Assembly: GCF_028823615.1 (NCBI RefSeq)
Contig: NZ_JAPEHT010000014.1
Location: forward strand, 1 to 40,530
Source of the DNA: Planococcus sp. A6
Lineage (GTDB): Bacteria > Bacillota > Bacilli > Bacillales_A > Planococcaceae
DNA: 40,530 bases
Direction of reading: 5' to 3'
In this document: positions 24,964-33,531 of the stretch, one piece after another
Layout: every line of letters starts with the position of its first letter
Position numbering within the stretch: position 1 is the first letter of the stretch
Made by a program: the position numbers and the translations under genes
The notes under the pieces: model-generated
What the model was told of the DNA's origin: nothing
The model's database searches: none
Seen by the model: the letters and a program-made list of their open reading frames with translations, nothing else

Positions 24964-26194
24964 TTGCAGTGGCCTCCATCAAGAAGCGGGACAATAATTC
25001 GACGCCCATCTTCAAATCTTCAGCAGTGGCAAATTCGTCAGGGTGATGGCTCAGCCCATCCTGGCAAGGGATAAACAGCAAGCCGCTTGGCCAAGCTTGC
25101 GCCATGTTCATGACATCATGACCTGCGCCGCTGTCCATCCGATGCGCCAAATAGGCCTCGTGGTCGCCGGCATCGACCAATTGCTGGGCGATTCCGTCAT
25201 CGAGCAACACGGATGGATTGTCAACGAGCACTTCGATATCGATCTTTACGCCTGTCGTTTCTTCAATGCGCTTCACTTCGCTCTGTATGGCATCTGCCAT
25301 CTTCTTTTTCAGTGAATCATCCACACTGCGGATATCGACGCCTGCCGTGACCGTTTGGGGAATGACATTCATTGAATTCGGCGATGATGTCAAGGTCGAC
25401 ACGGTCGCCACCAATGATTTGTCGTAAGCATCGTTCATTTGAAGCGCCGTCTCCTGGACGAACGAAATGAACGGCGCGGCAGCTGCCAGCGCGTCTTGCC
25501 TTTGGCCCATCGGTGTCGTCCCTGTATGTCCCGCTTTTCCATTGAACGTGACCGCTAAACGCACCGGGCAAGCGACGCCTTTGACGACCCCATAATCTTT
25601 TTCATGATTGACGATATGCATCCCTTGTTCGATATGCAGCTCGACAAAGCATTGTAATTCGTGTTTCGAACGCTTCGCATTCACCAGGTCTTGCCATACA
25701 AACCCTTGGCTTTCGACCGCTTGCGCGAGCGTGATGCCGTGTTGGTCTTCCAGTGTACCGATGGACGGATCCAATATTCCGCTCATTGCTTTGCTGCCGA
25801 TTGTCGAGACCCCAAAACGCGACGATTCTTCCGAACGGAAGCAAATGACTTCGATCGGGCGCTGCGGTTTAAAATCGGCTTCCTTCAACATCTTGATGGC
25901 CCCGAGCCCGCATACGACGCCTGCTCCCCCGTCGAACGCGCCGCCGTTTGGCACAGTGTCGAGGTGGGACCCTGTTGCTACTGCTGCATGCCCGCCCGCA
26001 ACATTCCAGCGGGCGATGGCATTTCCTGCGGCGTCTTCTGTAACAGCGAGCCCCAGTTCTTCGGCAATCGCTTTAAAGACTTCGATAGCCGCTGTTTCTT
26101 CCGTTGTATAGCCTTCCCGCGTAAACCCTTGCGGCTGGACCAGTACATCGCTTAAATTCATCCGTTGCAATTGCTCAACCAGCCAGTTATTCAC
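24947..26194 (-). CDS. M20-family hydrolase, N-carbamoyl-amino acid/allantoate amidohydrolase type
   Basis: A 415-residue Zn-dependent amidohydrolase. ATGSHLDTVPNGGAFDGGAG gives His77 and Asp79 plus the bridging Asp88, and CFRSEESSRFG carries the catalytic Glu122 and metal ligand Glu123. GKAGHTGTTPMGQRQD is the family's dimer-domain motif, as in beta-ureidopropionase, N-carbamoylase (AmaB) and allantoate amidohydrolase. The exact substrate is not evident. No purine or hydantoin genes are nearby, and the context of AbgT and two other M20 enzymes suggests an N-acyl or N-carbamoyl amino acid. It overlaps both neighbours by a few bases. Confidence 0.9.
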   Translation of the reverse strand: MNNWLVEQLQRMNLSDVLVQPQGFTREGYTTEETAAIEVFKAIAEELGLAVTEDAAGNAIARWNVAGGHAAVATGSHLDTVPNGGAFDGGAGVVCGLGAIKMLKEADFKPQRPIEVICFRSEESSRFGVSTIGSKAMSGILDPSIGTLEDQHGITLAQAVESQGFVWQDLVNAKRSKHELQCFVELHIEQGMHIVNHEKDYGVVKGVACPVRLAVTFNGKAGHTGTTPMGQRQDALAAAAPFISFVQETALQMNDAYDKSLVATVSTLTSSPNSMNVIPQTVTAGVDIRSVDDSLKKKMADAIQSEVKRIEETTGVKIDIEVLVDNPSVLLDDGIAQQLVDAGDHEAYLAHRMDSGAGHDVMNMAQAWPSGLLFIPCQDGLSHHPDEFATAEDLKMGVELLSRFLMEATANERDC

Positions 26195-27500
26195 GGGTTT
26201 CGTCCTCCTTCAGCAAATGATCGGTCGTCCGGATCAATGTTTCCAACCCTGCCGTCAATGCCTGTTCCTCGTAATCAAAACGCGGGTGGTGATGACCGGC
26301 CGGCAATGGACTGGCAAAAATCATAAATGTCGCTTTGCCGCCGTATTCACGGACGCGTTCCATCATATAAGTGACATCCTCGGAGGCGCCGATCGACAAA
26401 TACGGCACAATGTTCAATTTAGACGCGGCGCAGGCACGTTCCACGATGGCGGCGAACTCGAGATCTGCGTCAGCAGAAATCGCTTTTCCCATATGCTCGA
26501 TTTCCAGTTCAACATCAAACATCGCTGCACTCGCCTGTAGGATGCGCAATGCATTTTCCTGCATGTATTCATCCAACTCGTTGGTCTCGCCCCGCGTCTC
26601 GATTTCCATCAACGCTCGATCGGCGATGATATTGCGTCCCGATCCCGCGTGCAAGGTGCCGACATTGACGCGCGTCGCCCCGTCTTTATGGCGCGCAATG
26701 CCGTGCAAATTCATGGTGGCGGATGCCGCTGCGAGCAAAGCATTGCGCCCTGCGTTCGGCTCTAATCCGGAATGCGCCGATTTGCCGTTGAATTTCGCAT
26801 TGATTTTGGAACTTGCCAAAAACTTTGATGTAGCTGCTGCGACGGTCCCAGACGGCAAATTATGTATACCGACATGGCCGCTCAGGAAATAATCGGCATC
26901 GTCCAACCAACCTTTATCGACAACAGCCTTCGCCCCTCTGCCGCCTTCTTCGGCTGGCTGGAAAATAATCGTGTATTTGCCCCGAAGATGGTTTTTTTGT
27001 TTTGATAGGTATTCGGCCAGCCCGAGCCCGATTGCGGCATGGCCATCGTGGCCGCAGGCATGCATCATGCCGGGGACATCTGAGCGGAATGCTTTCTTAG
27101 CCGGAACATGGCCTGAAGTATCGTCTTCTTCGATCGGCAAGGCATCGATATCAAAGCGATAAGCGAAATTCGGCCCTGGCTTCCCGGTATCGAGTACAGC
27201 AGCAAGCCCGGTATGCCCACCTTTCATCCGCTCCAAAAAATCAAGCGGGATGCCATAGTCGAGTGCGCGTTGTTCCTGCTGTTTCAAAAATTGCACGTCC
27301 GGCACGCCCATTCGTTCATCGCTCGTTAAAAAATCGGTGCCATAAAACAATTCAAAGCCTTTACCAGCCAATTGATCGCTTAACTCATAAGTCGTCACAT
27401 ATTCCGCAAATCCAATTTCGGGATATTGATGCCGTTTGCGCCGTTGTTTGATAAGATGCGGTTCGATTTCTTCCATAAACCGCTCGATAGCATCTGCCAT
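26187..27500 (-). CDS. M20D amidohydrolase, AbgA-like (p-aminobenzoyl-glutamate hydrolase type)
   Basis: A 437-residue M20 peptidase. Visible motifs are FDIDALPIEEDD (about 117-128), MMHACGHDGHAAIGLG (146-161) with Cys149, His151 and His154 as metal ligands, and FQPAEEGGRGAKA with the catalytic Glu pair. The long N-terminal insertion before the first motif is typical of AbgA, one subunit of p-aminobenzoyl-glutamate hydrolase. No separate AbgB was identified, although the neighbouring M20D could play that part. The start at 27500 fits GGAGG; the ATG at 27506 is too close. It follows the first amidohydrolase by 11 bases and overlaps the next gene by eight. Confidence 0.88.
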   Translation of the reverse strand: MADAIERFMEEIEPHLIKQRRKRHQYPEIGFAEYVTTYELSDQLAGKGFELFYGTDFLTSDERMGVPDVQFLKQQEQRALDYGIPLDFLERMKGGHTGLAAVLDTGKPGPNFAYRFDIDALPIEEDDTSGHVPAKKAFRSDVPGMMHACGHDGHAAIGLGLAEYLSKQKNHLRGKYTIIFQPAEEGGRGAKAVVDKGWLDDADYFLSGHVGIHNLPSGTVAAATSKFLASSKINAKFNGKSAHSGLEPNAGRNALLAAASATMNLHGIARHKDGATRVNVGTLHAGSGRNIIADRALMEIETRGETNELDEYMQENALRILQASAAMFDVELEIEHMGKAISADADLEFAAIVERACAASKLNIVPYLSIGASEDVTYMMERVREYGGKATFMIFASPLPAGHHHPRFDYEEQALTAGLETLIRTTDHLLKEDETRE

Positions 27501-27511
27501 GTCCATTCCTC

Positions 27512-28687
27512 CTAGTTATTCAATTCCGCGAGTACATCAAGCGCCGCCTGAGCCATCAGGCCGGTCCCGATCGACAATGCTTGTTCATCGATCATAAAGC
27601 CCGGGTCATGAAGGGGCTTTTGGGTCTCTCCGACTGATGTGCCGAGCCAGTAGTAAACGCCTTCGTATTTTTTCAAGAAGCGCCCGAAATCTTCCCCTGC
27701 CATGCTGCCGATCACTTCAGGAACACCTTCCGCGCCCAATTGCTTTGTGGCAGAGTCACGGACCACTTCAGCCCAGCGTTTCGTATTGACCGTAGCGGGA
27801 TATCCATCTGAATATTCGATTTCACACGAGCCACCCATCATTTCGGCGGTGCCTTTGACGACTTCGTGGAATCGTTTTTTCAATAATTTCTTTGTTTCGT
27901 CTGATAATGAACGGATTGTGCCTTCCAATACCACACTGTCTGCCACGACATTATAGCGGTAGCCTCCCGAAATTTTTCCGATCGTGATGACGCCAGAGTC
28001 CATCGGGTTGGCGTTTCGGCTAATAATGGTCTGGATGGCCGACATCACCTGGTTGGCGATGACGATGGCATCAATTGTTTGATGCGGCATCGATGCATGG
28101 CCGCCTGACCCGTGGATCGTGACGTGGAACCGATCAGAGTTCCCCATGATCGCCCCATCAATGACGCCGACTTGACCGGCAGGAAGTCCAGGCCATACGT
28201 GCTGTGCCAATATGACATCCGGCTGGTATCGATCGAACACGCCGTCTGCCATCATTTGCTCTGCTCCTCCAGTCGGCGCATTTTCTTCGGCTGGTTGGAA
28301 AATGAGCAATACCGTACCTGCGATTTCATCTTTTTGTTGCTGGAGCAATTTCCCCACTCCCAATAGCATCGCTGTATGTGCATCATGGCCGCATGCATGC
28401 ATTTTTCCATCGACTTTGGATTTAAACGGAACGTTTGCTTTCTCCGTAATCGGCAAGGCGTCAATATCGGCGCGTAAACCGACCGTTTTCCCGGGCTTGC
28501 CCCCTTCAATGACGGCCAGTACACCCGTTTTCGCATATCCAGTAAAGTAATGGATGCCATATTCATCGAGCTTTTCTTGTATTTTTTTCGAAGTTTCCAT
28601 TTCTTCTCCGCTTAGTTCAGGCTGTTCGTGGAGATCCCGGCGGAACGCACGTATTTCTTCAAATAATTCTTCTGCTTGTTGTTTCAT
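27512..28687 (-). CDS. M20D-family amidohydrolase (N-acyl amino acid amidohydrolase type)
   Basis: A 391-residue M20D peptidase, the first gene of the abgT operon. Motifs: RDLHEQPELSGEE near the N-terminus, RADIDALPITE (72-82), MHACGHDAHTAMLLG (96-110) with the ligands Cys99, His101 and His104, and FQPAEENAPTGGAEQM. It belongs with hippurate, IAA-amino acid and N-acetyl-amino acid hydrolases. The in-frame extension of 15 codons is rejected because CAGGTGAC lies just before the ATG at 28687 and the protein then begins as in relatives. Substrate unknown; the neighbouring AbgT transporter points to imported amide conjugates. Confidence 0.92.
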   Translation of the reverse strand: MKQQAEELFEEIRAFRRDLHEQPELSGEEMETSKKIQEKLDEYGIHYFTGYAKTGVLAVIEGGKPGKTVGLRADIDALPITEKANVPFKSKVDGKMHACGHDAHTAMLLGVGKLLQQQKDEIAGTVLLIFQPAEENAPTGGAEQMMADGVFDRYQPDVILAQHVWPGLPAGQVGVIDGAIMGNSDRFHVTIHGSGGHASMPHQTIDAIVIANQVMSAIQTIISRNANPMDSGVITIGKISGGYRYNVVADSVVLEGTIRSLSDETKKLLKKRFHEVVKGTAEMMGGSCEIEYSDGYPATVNTKRWAEVVRDSATKQLGAEGVPEVIGSMAGEDFGRFLKKYEGVYYWLGTSVGETQKPLHDPGFMIDEQALSIGTGLMAQAALDVLAELNN

Positions 28688-28709
28688 GGCTGTCACCTGC
28701 TTTTCGTAT

Positions 28710-28728
28710 TTAAGGAAATAAACCTTAA
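28710..28728. promoter_or_regulatory. Inverted repeat upstream of the amidohydrolase/abgT operon
   Basis: TTAAGG (28710-28715) and CCTTAA (28723-28728) are perfect arms seven bases apart, 23 bases upstream of the first start codon of the operon. The position suits an operator for the operon's own regulator, but this is inference. On the minus strand a possible -10, TACACT, lies further upstream near 28745-28750. Confidence 0.4.
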
Positions 28729-28814
28729 TCATTCCGTTAATAGAAAGTGTACCGTACTTGCCTTATGAAATGCTACCCCCCATTTTGATTTTTCTGAATA
28801 TCCTTTCAATGAAA

Positions 28815-28846
28815 AAAGAAGCCTACGCTGCTGCGAAGGCTTCTTT
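28815..28846 (-). terminator. Intrinsic terminator after the gene at 28901
   Basis: AAAGAAGCCT (28815-28824) pairs with AGGCTTCTTT (28837-28846). A T run follows on the minus strand. Confidence 0.85.
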
Positions 28847-28900
28847 AAAAGTTGAACTATCATGGGATTACTGAACGGTTTCAAAGTATAGAAAGGAAAA

Positions 28901-29692
28901 TCAGCCATATAAAACCGCAAATTGATTTTTACGCTGCTCGATAACGTTGAAAATCTCACAATCATGTACTTCGTTGTATTTGATGCCAAGCGTTTCCAGG
29001 TATTCCGCCAGTTCGGCGTAAAGCTTCTCATAGATTTCCATAAAAGCCGGCTCGGTGAGTTCTCCGATCGTTTTCATAAAATCATCCACCTGTTCTGTAT
29101 CACCCGCTTGCCTCATGACATACAGCTCACTTAAGGTATGGATCAAATGGCGGAATGTGCCTGTAATGTATGGGGTAGAAAAACTTTCTTCCTTTTTCGC
29201 CAAGACAAACGGCAAGCTTCTCAAAAACATATCCGCTGATCCTTCCAGCCCGTGCCGGATTACTGAACTATGGACTTGGCAGAAATATGTTTGCCAACAT
29301 TGGTAACTGTCGCTTTTATCCAACTCCTGCCATTCGGCGTGCCGCCGGATGTCCATATTCTGTTTAAAATGCTCGATCGCCTGGCCCAGGACAAAGGCAA
29401 TCAAAGGAATTGAGTCATTTCCCGATATTTCGATGCCAATGATGCTTTTGACGCCAAACGGATGATGGACGGCTTTCTTGCCGTCAAACTCATCGTCGAT
29501 GATGCCGTATTCAGTGAAGATCGCATGGCTGAAATCTTTGCGTTCATTGTAAAAGAAAAGAAGTTCAATTTTATCTTTGAAATTAAATGGTTTATATGCT
29601 GTTTTCGCTTTTTTCACCATAGCCGGAATGTCCATTTTCGGCTCTCCATCCATCAATTCGATATAGCGGATCCCTTGTTCCGTAGTTTTCAA
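28901..29692 (-). CDS. Hypothetical protein (263 aa)
   Basis: A soluble protein of unknown family. It contains FFYNERKDFSHAIFTEYGIIDDEFDGKKA and a helix-rich C-terminal half with IEIYEKLYAELAEYLETLG-like pattern; I recognise no catalytic motif. The first part could be a small beta-rich domain similar to short stress-response sensor proteins, but I would not press that. The frame opens at TTG 29737, yet the TTG at 29692 is better: GAAGGAG lies eight bases before it. The gene has its own promoter (29767-29796) and terminator, so it is a real, independently expressed gene. Confidence 0.75.
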   Translation of the reverse strand: MKTTEQGIRYIELMDGEPKMDIPAMVKKAKTAYKPFNFKDKIELLFFYNERKDFSHAIFTEYGIIDDEFDGKKAVHHPFGVKSIIGIEISGNDSIPLIAFVLGQAIEHFKQNMDIRRHAEWQELDKSDSYQCWQTYFCQVHSSVIRHGLEGSADMFLRSLPFVLAKKEESFSTPYITGTFRHLIHTLSELYVMRQAGDTEQVDDFMKTIGELTEPAFMEIYEKLYAELAEYLETLGIKYNEVHDCEIFNVIEQRKNQFAVLYG

Positions 29693-29766
29693 TGGTTTAA
29701 CTCCTTCTGTGTATGTCCATCTTTCGCCATTTTTCAAGTCATTTCCATACTCAATTGGTTAGCCCT

Positions 29767-29796
29767 ATTATAAGAAAAAGCTTTTCAAAAACACAA
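29767..29796 (-). promoter_or_regulatory. Promoter of the 28901 gene (TTGTGT-N18-TATAAT)
   Basis: On the minus strand TTGTGT (29791-29796) and TATAAT (29767-29772) are 18 bases apart, about 75 bases before the TTG start at 29692. Confidence 0.6.
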
Positions 29797-29997
29797 GCAA
29801 GAGCTTTTTCCCTTTTTCCGTGAAATATAAACATTCCCGTGGCTAAACGGAGTGATCGCACGCGCTGGCACGCTTGAACTCTCCATAAGCTTAACTGTAT
29901 CATTTGATGCAGAAATTTTTAAGCATTCACTCTTTCAAACTATCAATTAACTGCCTCAAGCCGTTTTTCCGTGTTTCAGCTCATCAACCCCTGCTGT

Positions 29998-30025
29998 TTG
30001 CTTATTTCCTGTAAACTTACATAAT
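29998..30025 (+). promoter_or_regulatory. citZ promoter candidate (TTGCTT-N16-CATAAT)
   Basis: TTGCTT (29998-30003) and CATAAT (30020-30025) are 16 bases apart, about 125 bases upstream of citZ. The AT-rich ATAATAAT stretch here also recalls CcpC-type sites, but I cannot confirm that. Confidence 0.45.
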
Positions 30026-30077
30026 AATCAGTTAAATTCAGTCGTCAAAGGGCAGGTTTTTATTTTTTGAAACTAGA

Positions 30078-30091
30078 TGAAAGCGCTTTAA
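30078..30091. promoter_or_regulatory. cre-like site in the citZ leader
   Basis: TGAAAGCGCTTTAA matches the CcpA consensus at 13 of 14 positions (A for C at position 13). It lies downstream of the predicted citZ promoter, where CcpA would act as a roadblock. In B. subtilis citZ is also repressed by CcpA. Confidence 0.65.
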
Positions 30092-30151
30092 AAAGCGGCA
30101 CTTAAAGTCCCCGACCGGCAACCAGAATGATCAAAAAGGAGAGATTTTTTT

Positions 30152-31270
30152 ATGACAGCAACAACAAAAGGTTTAGAAGGTGTAGTCGCAACTCAATCGG
30201 CGATCAGCTCGATCATCGATGACACACTTACATACGTCGGCTACAACATCGACGATCTGGCGGACAACGCCAGCTTCGAAGAAGTGATCTACCTGCTTTG
30301 GCACCAACGTTTGCCAAAAGCAGATGAACTCGCGGAGCTAAAACAACAGCTCGCTGACAACATGGCGGTGCCGCAAGCGGTGCTCGACCACTTCAAGACA
30401 TACGACATCAAACACGTCCATCCGATGGCGGCACTGCGTACAGCGGTCTCCATGCTCGGCCTCTTCGACGAAGAAGCAGAAGTGATGGAACCGGCGGCGA
30501 ACTACCGCAAAGCCATCAAAATCCAGGCGAAGATCTCGACGCTCGTGACGGCATTCGGCCGCATCCGCGCCGGCAAAGAACCGATCCAGCCGAAAACGGA
30601 TTACAGCTTCGCAGCGAACTTCCTGTACATGCTGTCTGGCGAGGAGCCAAAAGACATCGAAGTCGAAGCGTTCAACAAAGCGCTTGTCTTGCACGCGGAC
30701 CACGAACTGAACGCATCGACGTTCACGGCACGTGTGGCAGTGGCGACATTGTCCGACGTTTATTCTGGCGTGACGGCAGCGATCGGCGCCTTGAAAGGAC
30801 CGCTTCATGGCGGCGCCAACGAGCAAGTCATGAAGATGCTCACAGAAATCGGATCCGTCGACAACGTCGAGCCGGTCATCAACGAAAAACTGGCGAACAA
30901 GGAAAAAATCATGGGCTTCGGCCACCGCGTCTATCAACAAGGCGATCCGCGTGCGAAGCACTTGCGTGAAATGTCGAAAAAGCTCACTGAGCTTCGCGGC
31001 GAATCGAAATGGTACGACATGTCCGTCAAGATTGAAGAAATGGTGACAAGCGCCAAACCGCTTCCGCCAAACGTCGATTTCTATTCGGCTTCGGTCTACC
31101 ATTCCTTGAACATCGAGCATGATTTGTTCACGCCGATCTTCGCGGTCTCCCGTGCGTCGGGCTGGCTCGCGCACATCCTGGAACAATACTCGAACAACCG
31201 CCTGATCCGCCCGCGTGCGGAATACATCGGGCCTGGCATGCAGACTTACGTGCCGGTTGAAGAACGTTAA
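30152..31270 (+). CDS. citZ: Citrate synthase
   Basis: Type II-like short citrate synthase of 372 residues that condenses acetyl-CoA and oxaloacetate. The catalytic residues are His219 in PLHGGANE, His258 in GFGHRVY and Asp324 in EHDLFTPIFAVSR. The sequence is very close to B. subtilis CitZ from end to end (TKGLEGVVATQSAISSIID at the start), which favours it over methylcitrate synthase MmgD. AAAGGAG precedes the ATG. Unlike B. subtilis, icd and mdh do not follow; a terminator does. Codon use is strongly biased, as expected for a highly expressed gene. Confidence 0.95.
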   Translation: MTATTKGLEGVVATQSAISSIIDDTLTYVGYNIDDLADNASFEEVIYLLWHQRLPKADELAELKQQLADNMAVPQAVLDHFKTYDIKHVHPMAALRTAVSMLGLFDEEAEVMEPAANYRKAIKIQAKISTLVTAFGRIRAGKEPIQPKTDYSFAANFLYMLSGEEPKDIEVEAFNKALVLHADHELNASTFTARVAVATLSDVYSGVTAAIGALKGPLHGGANEQVMKMLTEIGSVDNVEPVINEKLANKEKIMGFGHRVYQQGDPRAKHLREMSKKLTELRGESKWYDMSVKIEEMVTSAKPLPPNVDFYSASVYHSLNIEHDLFTPIFAVSRASGWLAHILEQYSNNRLIRPRAEYIGPGMQTYVPVEER

Positions 31271-31282
31271 ATCGATTAGCAC

Positions 31283-31327
31283 AAGCTTGAGCCTCCCCTT
31301 CAATTGGGTGTATGGCTCAAGCTTTTC
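31283..31327 (+). terminator. Intrinsic terminator after citZ
   Basis: AAGCTTGAGCC (31283-31293) pairs with GGCTCAAGCTT (31314-31324), with a 20-base loop, followed by a short T run. Confidence 0.85.
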
Positions 31328-31427
31328 TATTTGCACGAGCCAGCCCGCTATGGTTGTTTCAAGGATTTCATTACGGCTATAATAATATAAAGACATGCCC
31401 CACAACTTGTAGATAGGAGGCGCTCCC

Positions 31428-32888
31428 ATGAATTACACAGAAACCGGCTGGAAACTGCAGAATAGTTATGCAGGCCTGCCGAAAACTTTATATGCCCCGA
31501 TGGAGGCCAATCCGGTTTCATCGCCTAAATTGGTTATCGCAAACCGAGCATTGGCAAAATCACTTGGCCTGGACCCAGCACGGCTAGACAGCCCTGAATC
31601 ACTGCAGATATTTGCAGGCAATCAATTTCCTGAAGGCAGCTTCCCGCTCGCCCAAGCCTATGCCGGCCATCAATTCGGCCAATTTACGATGCTCGGCGAC
31701 GGCCGTGCCATCTTAATCGGCGAACAGCAAACACCGGATGGCGAGATTTTCGATATCCAATTAAAAGGCGCCGGCATCACGCCTTTTTCCAGAAGCGGAG
31801 ACGGCCGTGCGGCACTCGGGCCCATGCTGCGGGAATACATTATCAGCGAAAGCATGCATGCGCTCGGGATTCCAACGAGCAGAAGCCTTGCAGTCGTGTT
31901 GACAGGAGAAAAGATCCAGCGCTACTCTGCAGAGCCTGGAGCGATCCTGACGCGGGTGGCCTCAAGCCATATCCGTGTCGGCACTTTTCAATTCGCAGCG
32001 AAATACCGTTCGACTGAAGATTTGAAAGCTTTGGCGGATTATACGATCGAACGGCATTTCCCAGACATCACCGGGCCAGACCGCTATATCGAATTATTCC
32101 GCCAGACAGCGCAGCGGCAAGCTTCACTCATCGCGAAATGGCAGCTCGCCGGTTTTGTCCACGGCGTCATGAATACGGACAATATGGCGATCAGCGGCGA
32201 AACGATCGACTACGGCCCATGCGCTTTTCTGGACCGCTACGATGAATCCGCGGTATTCAGCTCGATTGATGCTGGCGGTCGTTATGCTTATCGCAATCAG
32301 CCGCTCATCGGAGGGTGGAATTTAGCGCGTTTTGCAGAGTCTCTGTTTCCTCTTTTAGATGAGATTCCGGAAAAACAGGCCTTGTCGTCTCTCCAAGGAG
32401 CGCTTGAGGAATATGTAAGTTCAGAAAAACAATTGTATTTAGCAGGCATGCGCGAAAAACTGGGCTTGTTTACCGTAGCGCCAGGAGATGAACAATTAAT
32501 CGATGACTTGCTGGCATTGATGCACGACAAGCAAGCGGATTATACCAATACATTCCGTTTCTTGACCTTCGAAGCAGTGGAAGAGCCCCAACTGGCAAAC
32601 GACGCGGCTTTTAAAGATTGGCATAGTCGTTACAAAGCCCGTCAGCAGCAAGAAGGCCGCTCCGCACAAGAAATCCTGGAATTGATGAAAAGCCGAAATC
32701 CGGCTGTCATCCCGCGCAACCACCGCGTGGAAGCGGCACTGGAAGCGGCAGCGCAAGGCGATTATGAAGTGATGGAAAAGCTTTTGGATATCCTTCGAAA
32801 TCCATATGCCCATTCCGAAGAACAGCAGCCCTATACGGCCCCTCCACCGCCTTCGACGCCTCCATACCAGACCTATTGCGGAACATAA
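31428..32888 (+). CDS. selO: SelO/YdiU-family protein adenylyltransferase
   Basis: A 486-residue pseudokinase-fold enzyme that AMPylates proteins. Typical stretches are [41 protein letters not shown] (read in parts) and the catalytic segment [20 protein letters not shown] with the active and metal-binding aspartates. The C-terminus ends in YCGT, the bacterial counterpart of the redox-active selenocysteine or cysteine tail of SelO. SelO targets metabolic enzymes during oxidative stress in E. coli. The start ATG follows TAGGAGG. The gene is monocistronic. Confidence 0.94.
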   Translation: MNYTETGWKLQNSYAGLPKTLYAPMEANPVSSPKLVIANRALAKSLGLDPARLDSPESLQIFAGNQFPEGSFPLAQAYAGHQFGQFTMLGDGRAILIGEQQTPDGEIFDIQLKGAGITPFSRSGDGRAALGPMLREYIISESMHALGIPTSRSLAVVLTGEKIQRYSAEPGAILTRVASSHIRVGTFQFAAKYRSTEDLKALADYTIERHFPDITGPDRYIELFRQTAQRQASLIAKWQLAGFVHGVMNTDNMAISGETIDYGPCAFLDRYDESAVFSSIDAGGRYAYRNQPLIGGWNLARFAESLFPLLDEIPEKQALSSLQGALEEYVSSEKQLYLAGMREKLGLFTVAPGDEQLIDDLLALMHDKQADYTNTFRFLTFEAVEEPQLANDAAFKDWHSRYKARQQQEGRSAQEILELMKSRNPAVIPRNHRVEAALEAAAQGDYEVMEKLLDILRNPYAHSEEQQPYTAPPPPSTPPYQTYCGT

Positions 32889-32894
32889 ATCAAA

Positions 32895-32928
32895 AAAATC
32901 CCCTGCCTTTTCATCGGCAGGGGATTTT
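32895..32928. terminator. Shared intrinsic terminator after selO
   Basis: A perfect 13-base stem (AAAATCCCCTGCC against GGCAGGGGATTTT) with loop TTTTCATC. It lies between convergent genes. Confidence 0.93.
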
Positions 32929-32951
32929 CTCTATTGCGCTTGTCAGATCGA

Positions 32952-33164
32952 TCATTGCCCGTCTGTGACTTCAGTAACACTGACCATTTTGACTTCGTCC
33001 ATCTTGAATTGGTAATACGTATCGTTATCGCCGATAAATTCGCGGAAATCATCCGCATCCAGACTGCTGACTGCTTGCTTCGGGGTATCGGCTTCGACGG
33101 TGCTGACCGCTTCGACGCCTGCGCCGAAATGATAAACGACACGGAATTTTTTGGTTGATGCCAT
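32952..33164 (-). CDS. Small hypothetical protein (70 aa)
   Basis: A 70-residue protein starting MASTKKFRVVYHFGAGVEAV. It alternates hydrophobic strands and an acidic stretch (DADDFREFIGDND) and ends with a strand, suggesting a small alpha/beta fold. I do not recognise a family with confidence. The ATG at 33164 lies 12 bases after AGGAGG; a TTG at 33185 in the same frame overlaps that site and is unlikely. It sits between the selO terminator and the riboswitch region, transcribed away from both ykoF and its leader. Confidence 0.65.
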   Translation of the reverse strand: MASTKKFRVVYHFGAGVEAVSTVEADTPKQAVSSLDADDFREFIGDNDTYYQFKMDEVKMVSVTEVTDGQ

Positions 33165-33349
33165 AATAATTGGATTCCTCCTCAAATGCTTGTCTGCTTT
33201 AGGTTTACCCGATTTTTTAGGGAGTATTCACCACAACGATTATTTTCTTATTGTCGATGAAAATAGTAGAATCCCTTTACTTGGAAAAGCATTTGGCTTA
33301 GACTTTAGCCATCGGGCAAACCCGACACTTAAAACCGCATACCGTTTTT

Positions 33350-33441
33350 CTGCACTAGGGGTGCATGTTTTGCTGAGATGAGAGCTTTCGCTCCGATCCC
33401 TTATGACTCGATCAGGTTAGGACCTGCGTGAGGAAGTGCGG
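33350..33441 (+). ncRNA. TPP riboswitch (THI element)
   Basis: The conserved core is clear: GGGGTGC (33358-33364), GCTGAGATGA (33372-33381), CTCGATCAGGTTAGGACC and TGCGTGAGGAAGT near 33407-33437. Closing arms GCACT (33352-33356) and AGTGC (33435-33439) form helix P1. It precedes ykoF and should switch off its expression when thiamine pyrophosphate is plentiful. Confidence 0.93.
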
Positions 33442-33477
33442 TGACTTTCCGACATGACTACGAAGTAAGGTAAAGTG

Positions 33478-33506
33478 GCTGCATCTTTACGGATGTGGCT
33501 TTTTTG
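33478..33506 (+). terminator. Riboswitch expression-platform terminator
   Basis: GCTGCATC (33478-33485) pairs with GATGTGGC (33492-33499, with two G-U pairs) around TTTACG, followed by six T. It lies between the TPP aptamer and the ykoF binding site, so regulation is probably by premature termination. Confidence 0.85.
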
Positions 33507-33531
33507 TGCATATTTTTAGGAGGGATTCTAA

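Larger units (their letters stand above)
29693..30151. other. Intergenic region between the 28901 gene and citZ
   Basis: About 460 bases without a gene. It holds the minus-strand promoter at 29767-29796, then about 200 bases with nothing recognisable, then the citZ promoter and cre site. Confidence 0.6.

Noticed and set aside
25608-26155. Two plus-strand frames of about 165 codons opposite the M20 carbamoylase-type gene
   Set aside because: Antisense shadows with composition unlike real proteins; the minus strand has the complete hydrolase.
30338-31429. A 363-codon open frame on the minus strand opposite citZ
   Set aside because: It is the antisense shadow of citZ, caused by that gene's strong codon bias; the protein is Arg/His/Cys-rich with no motif, while citZ has all catalytic residues.
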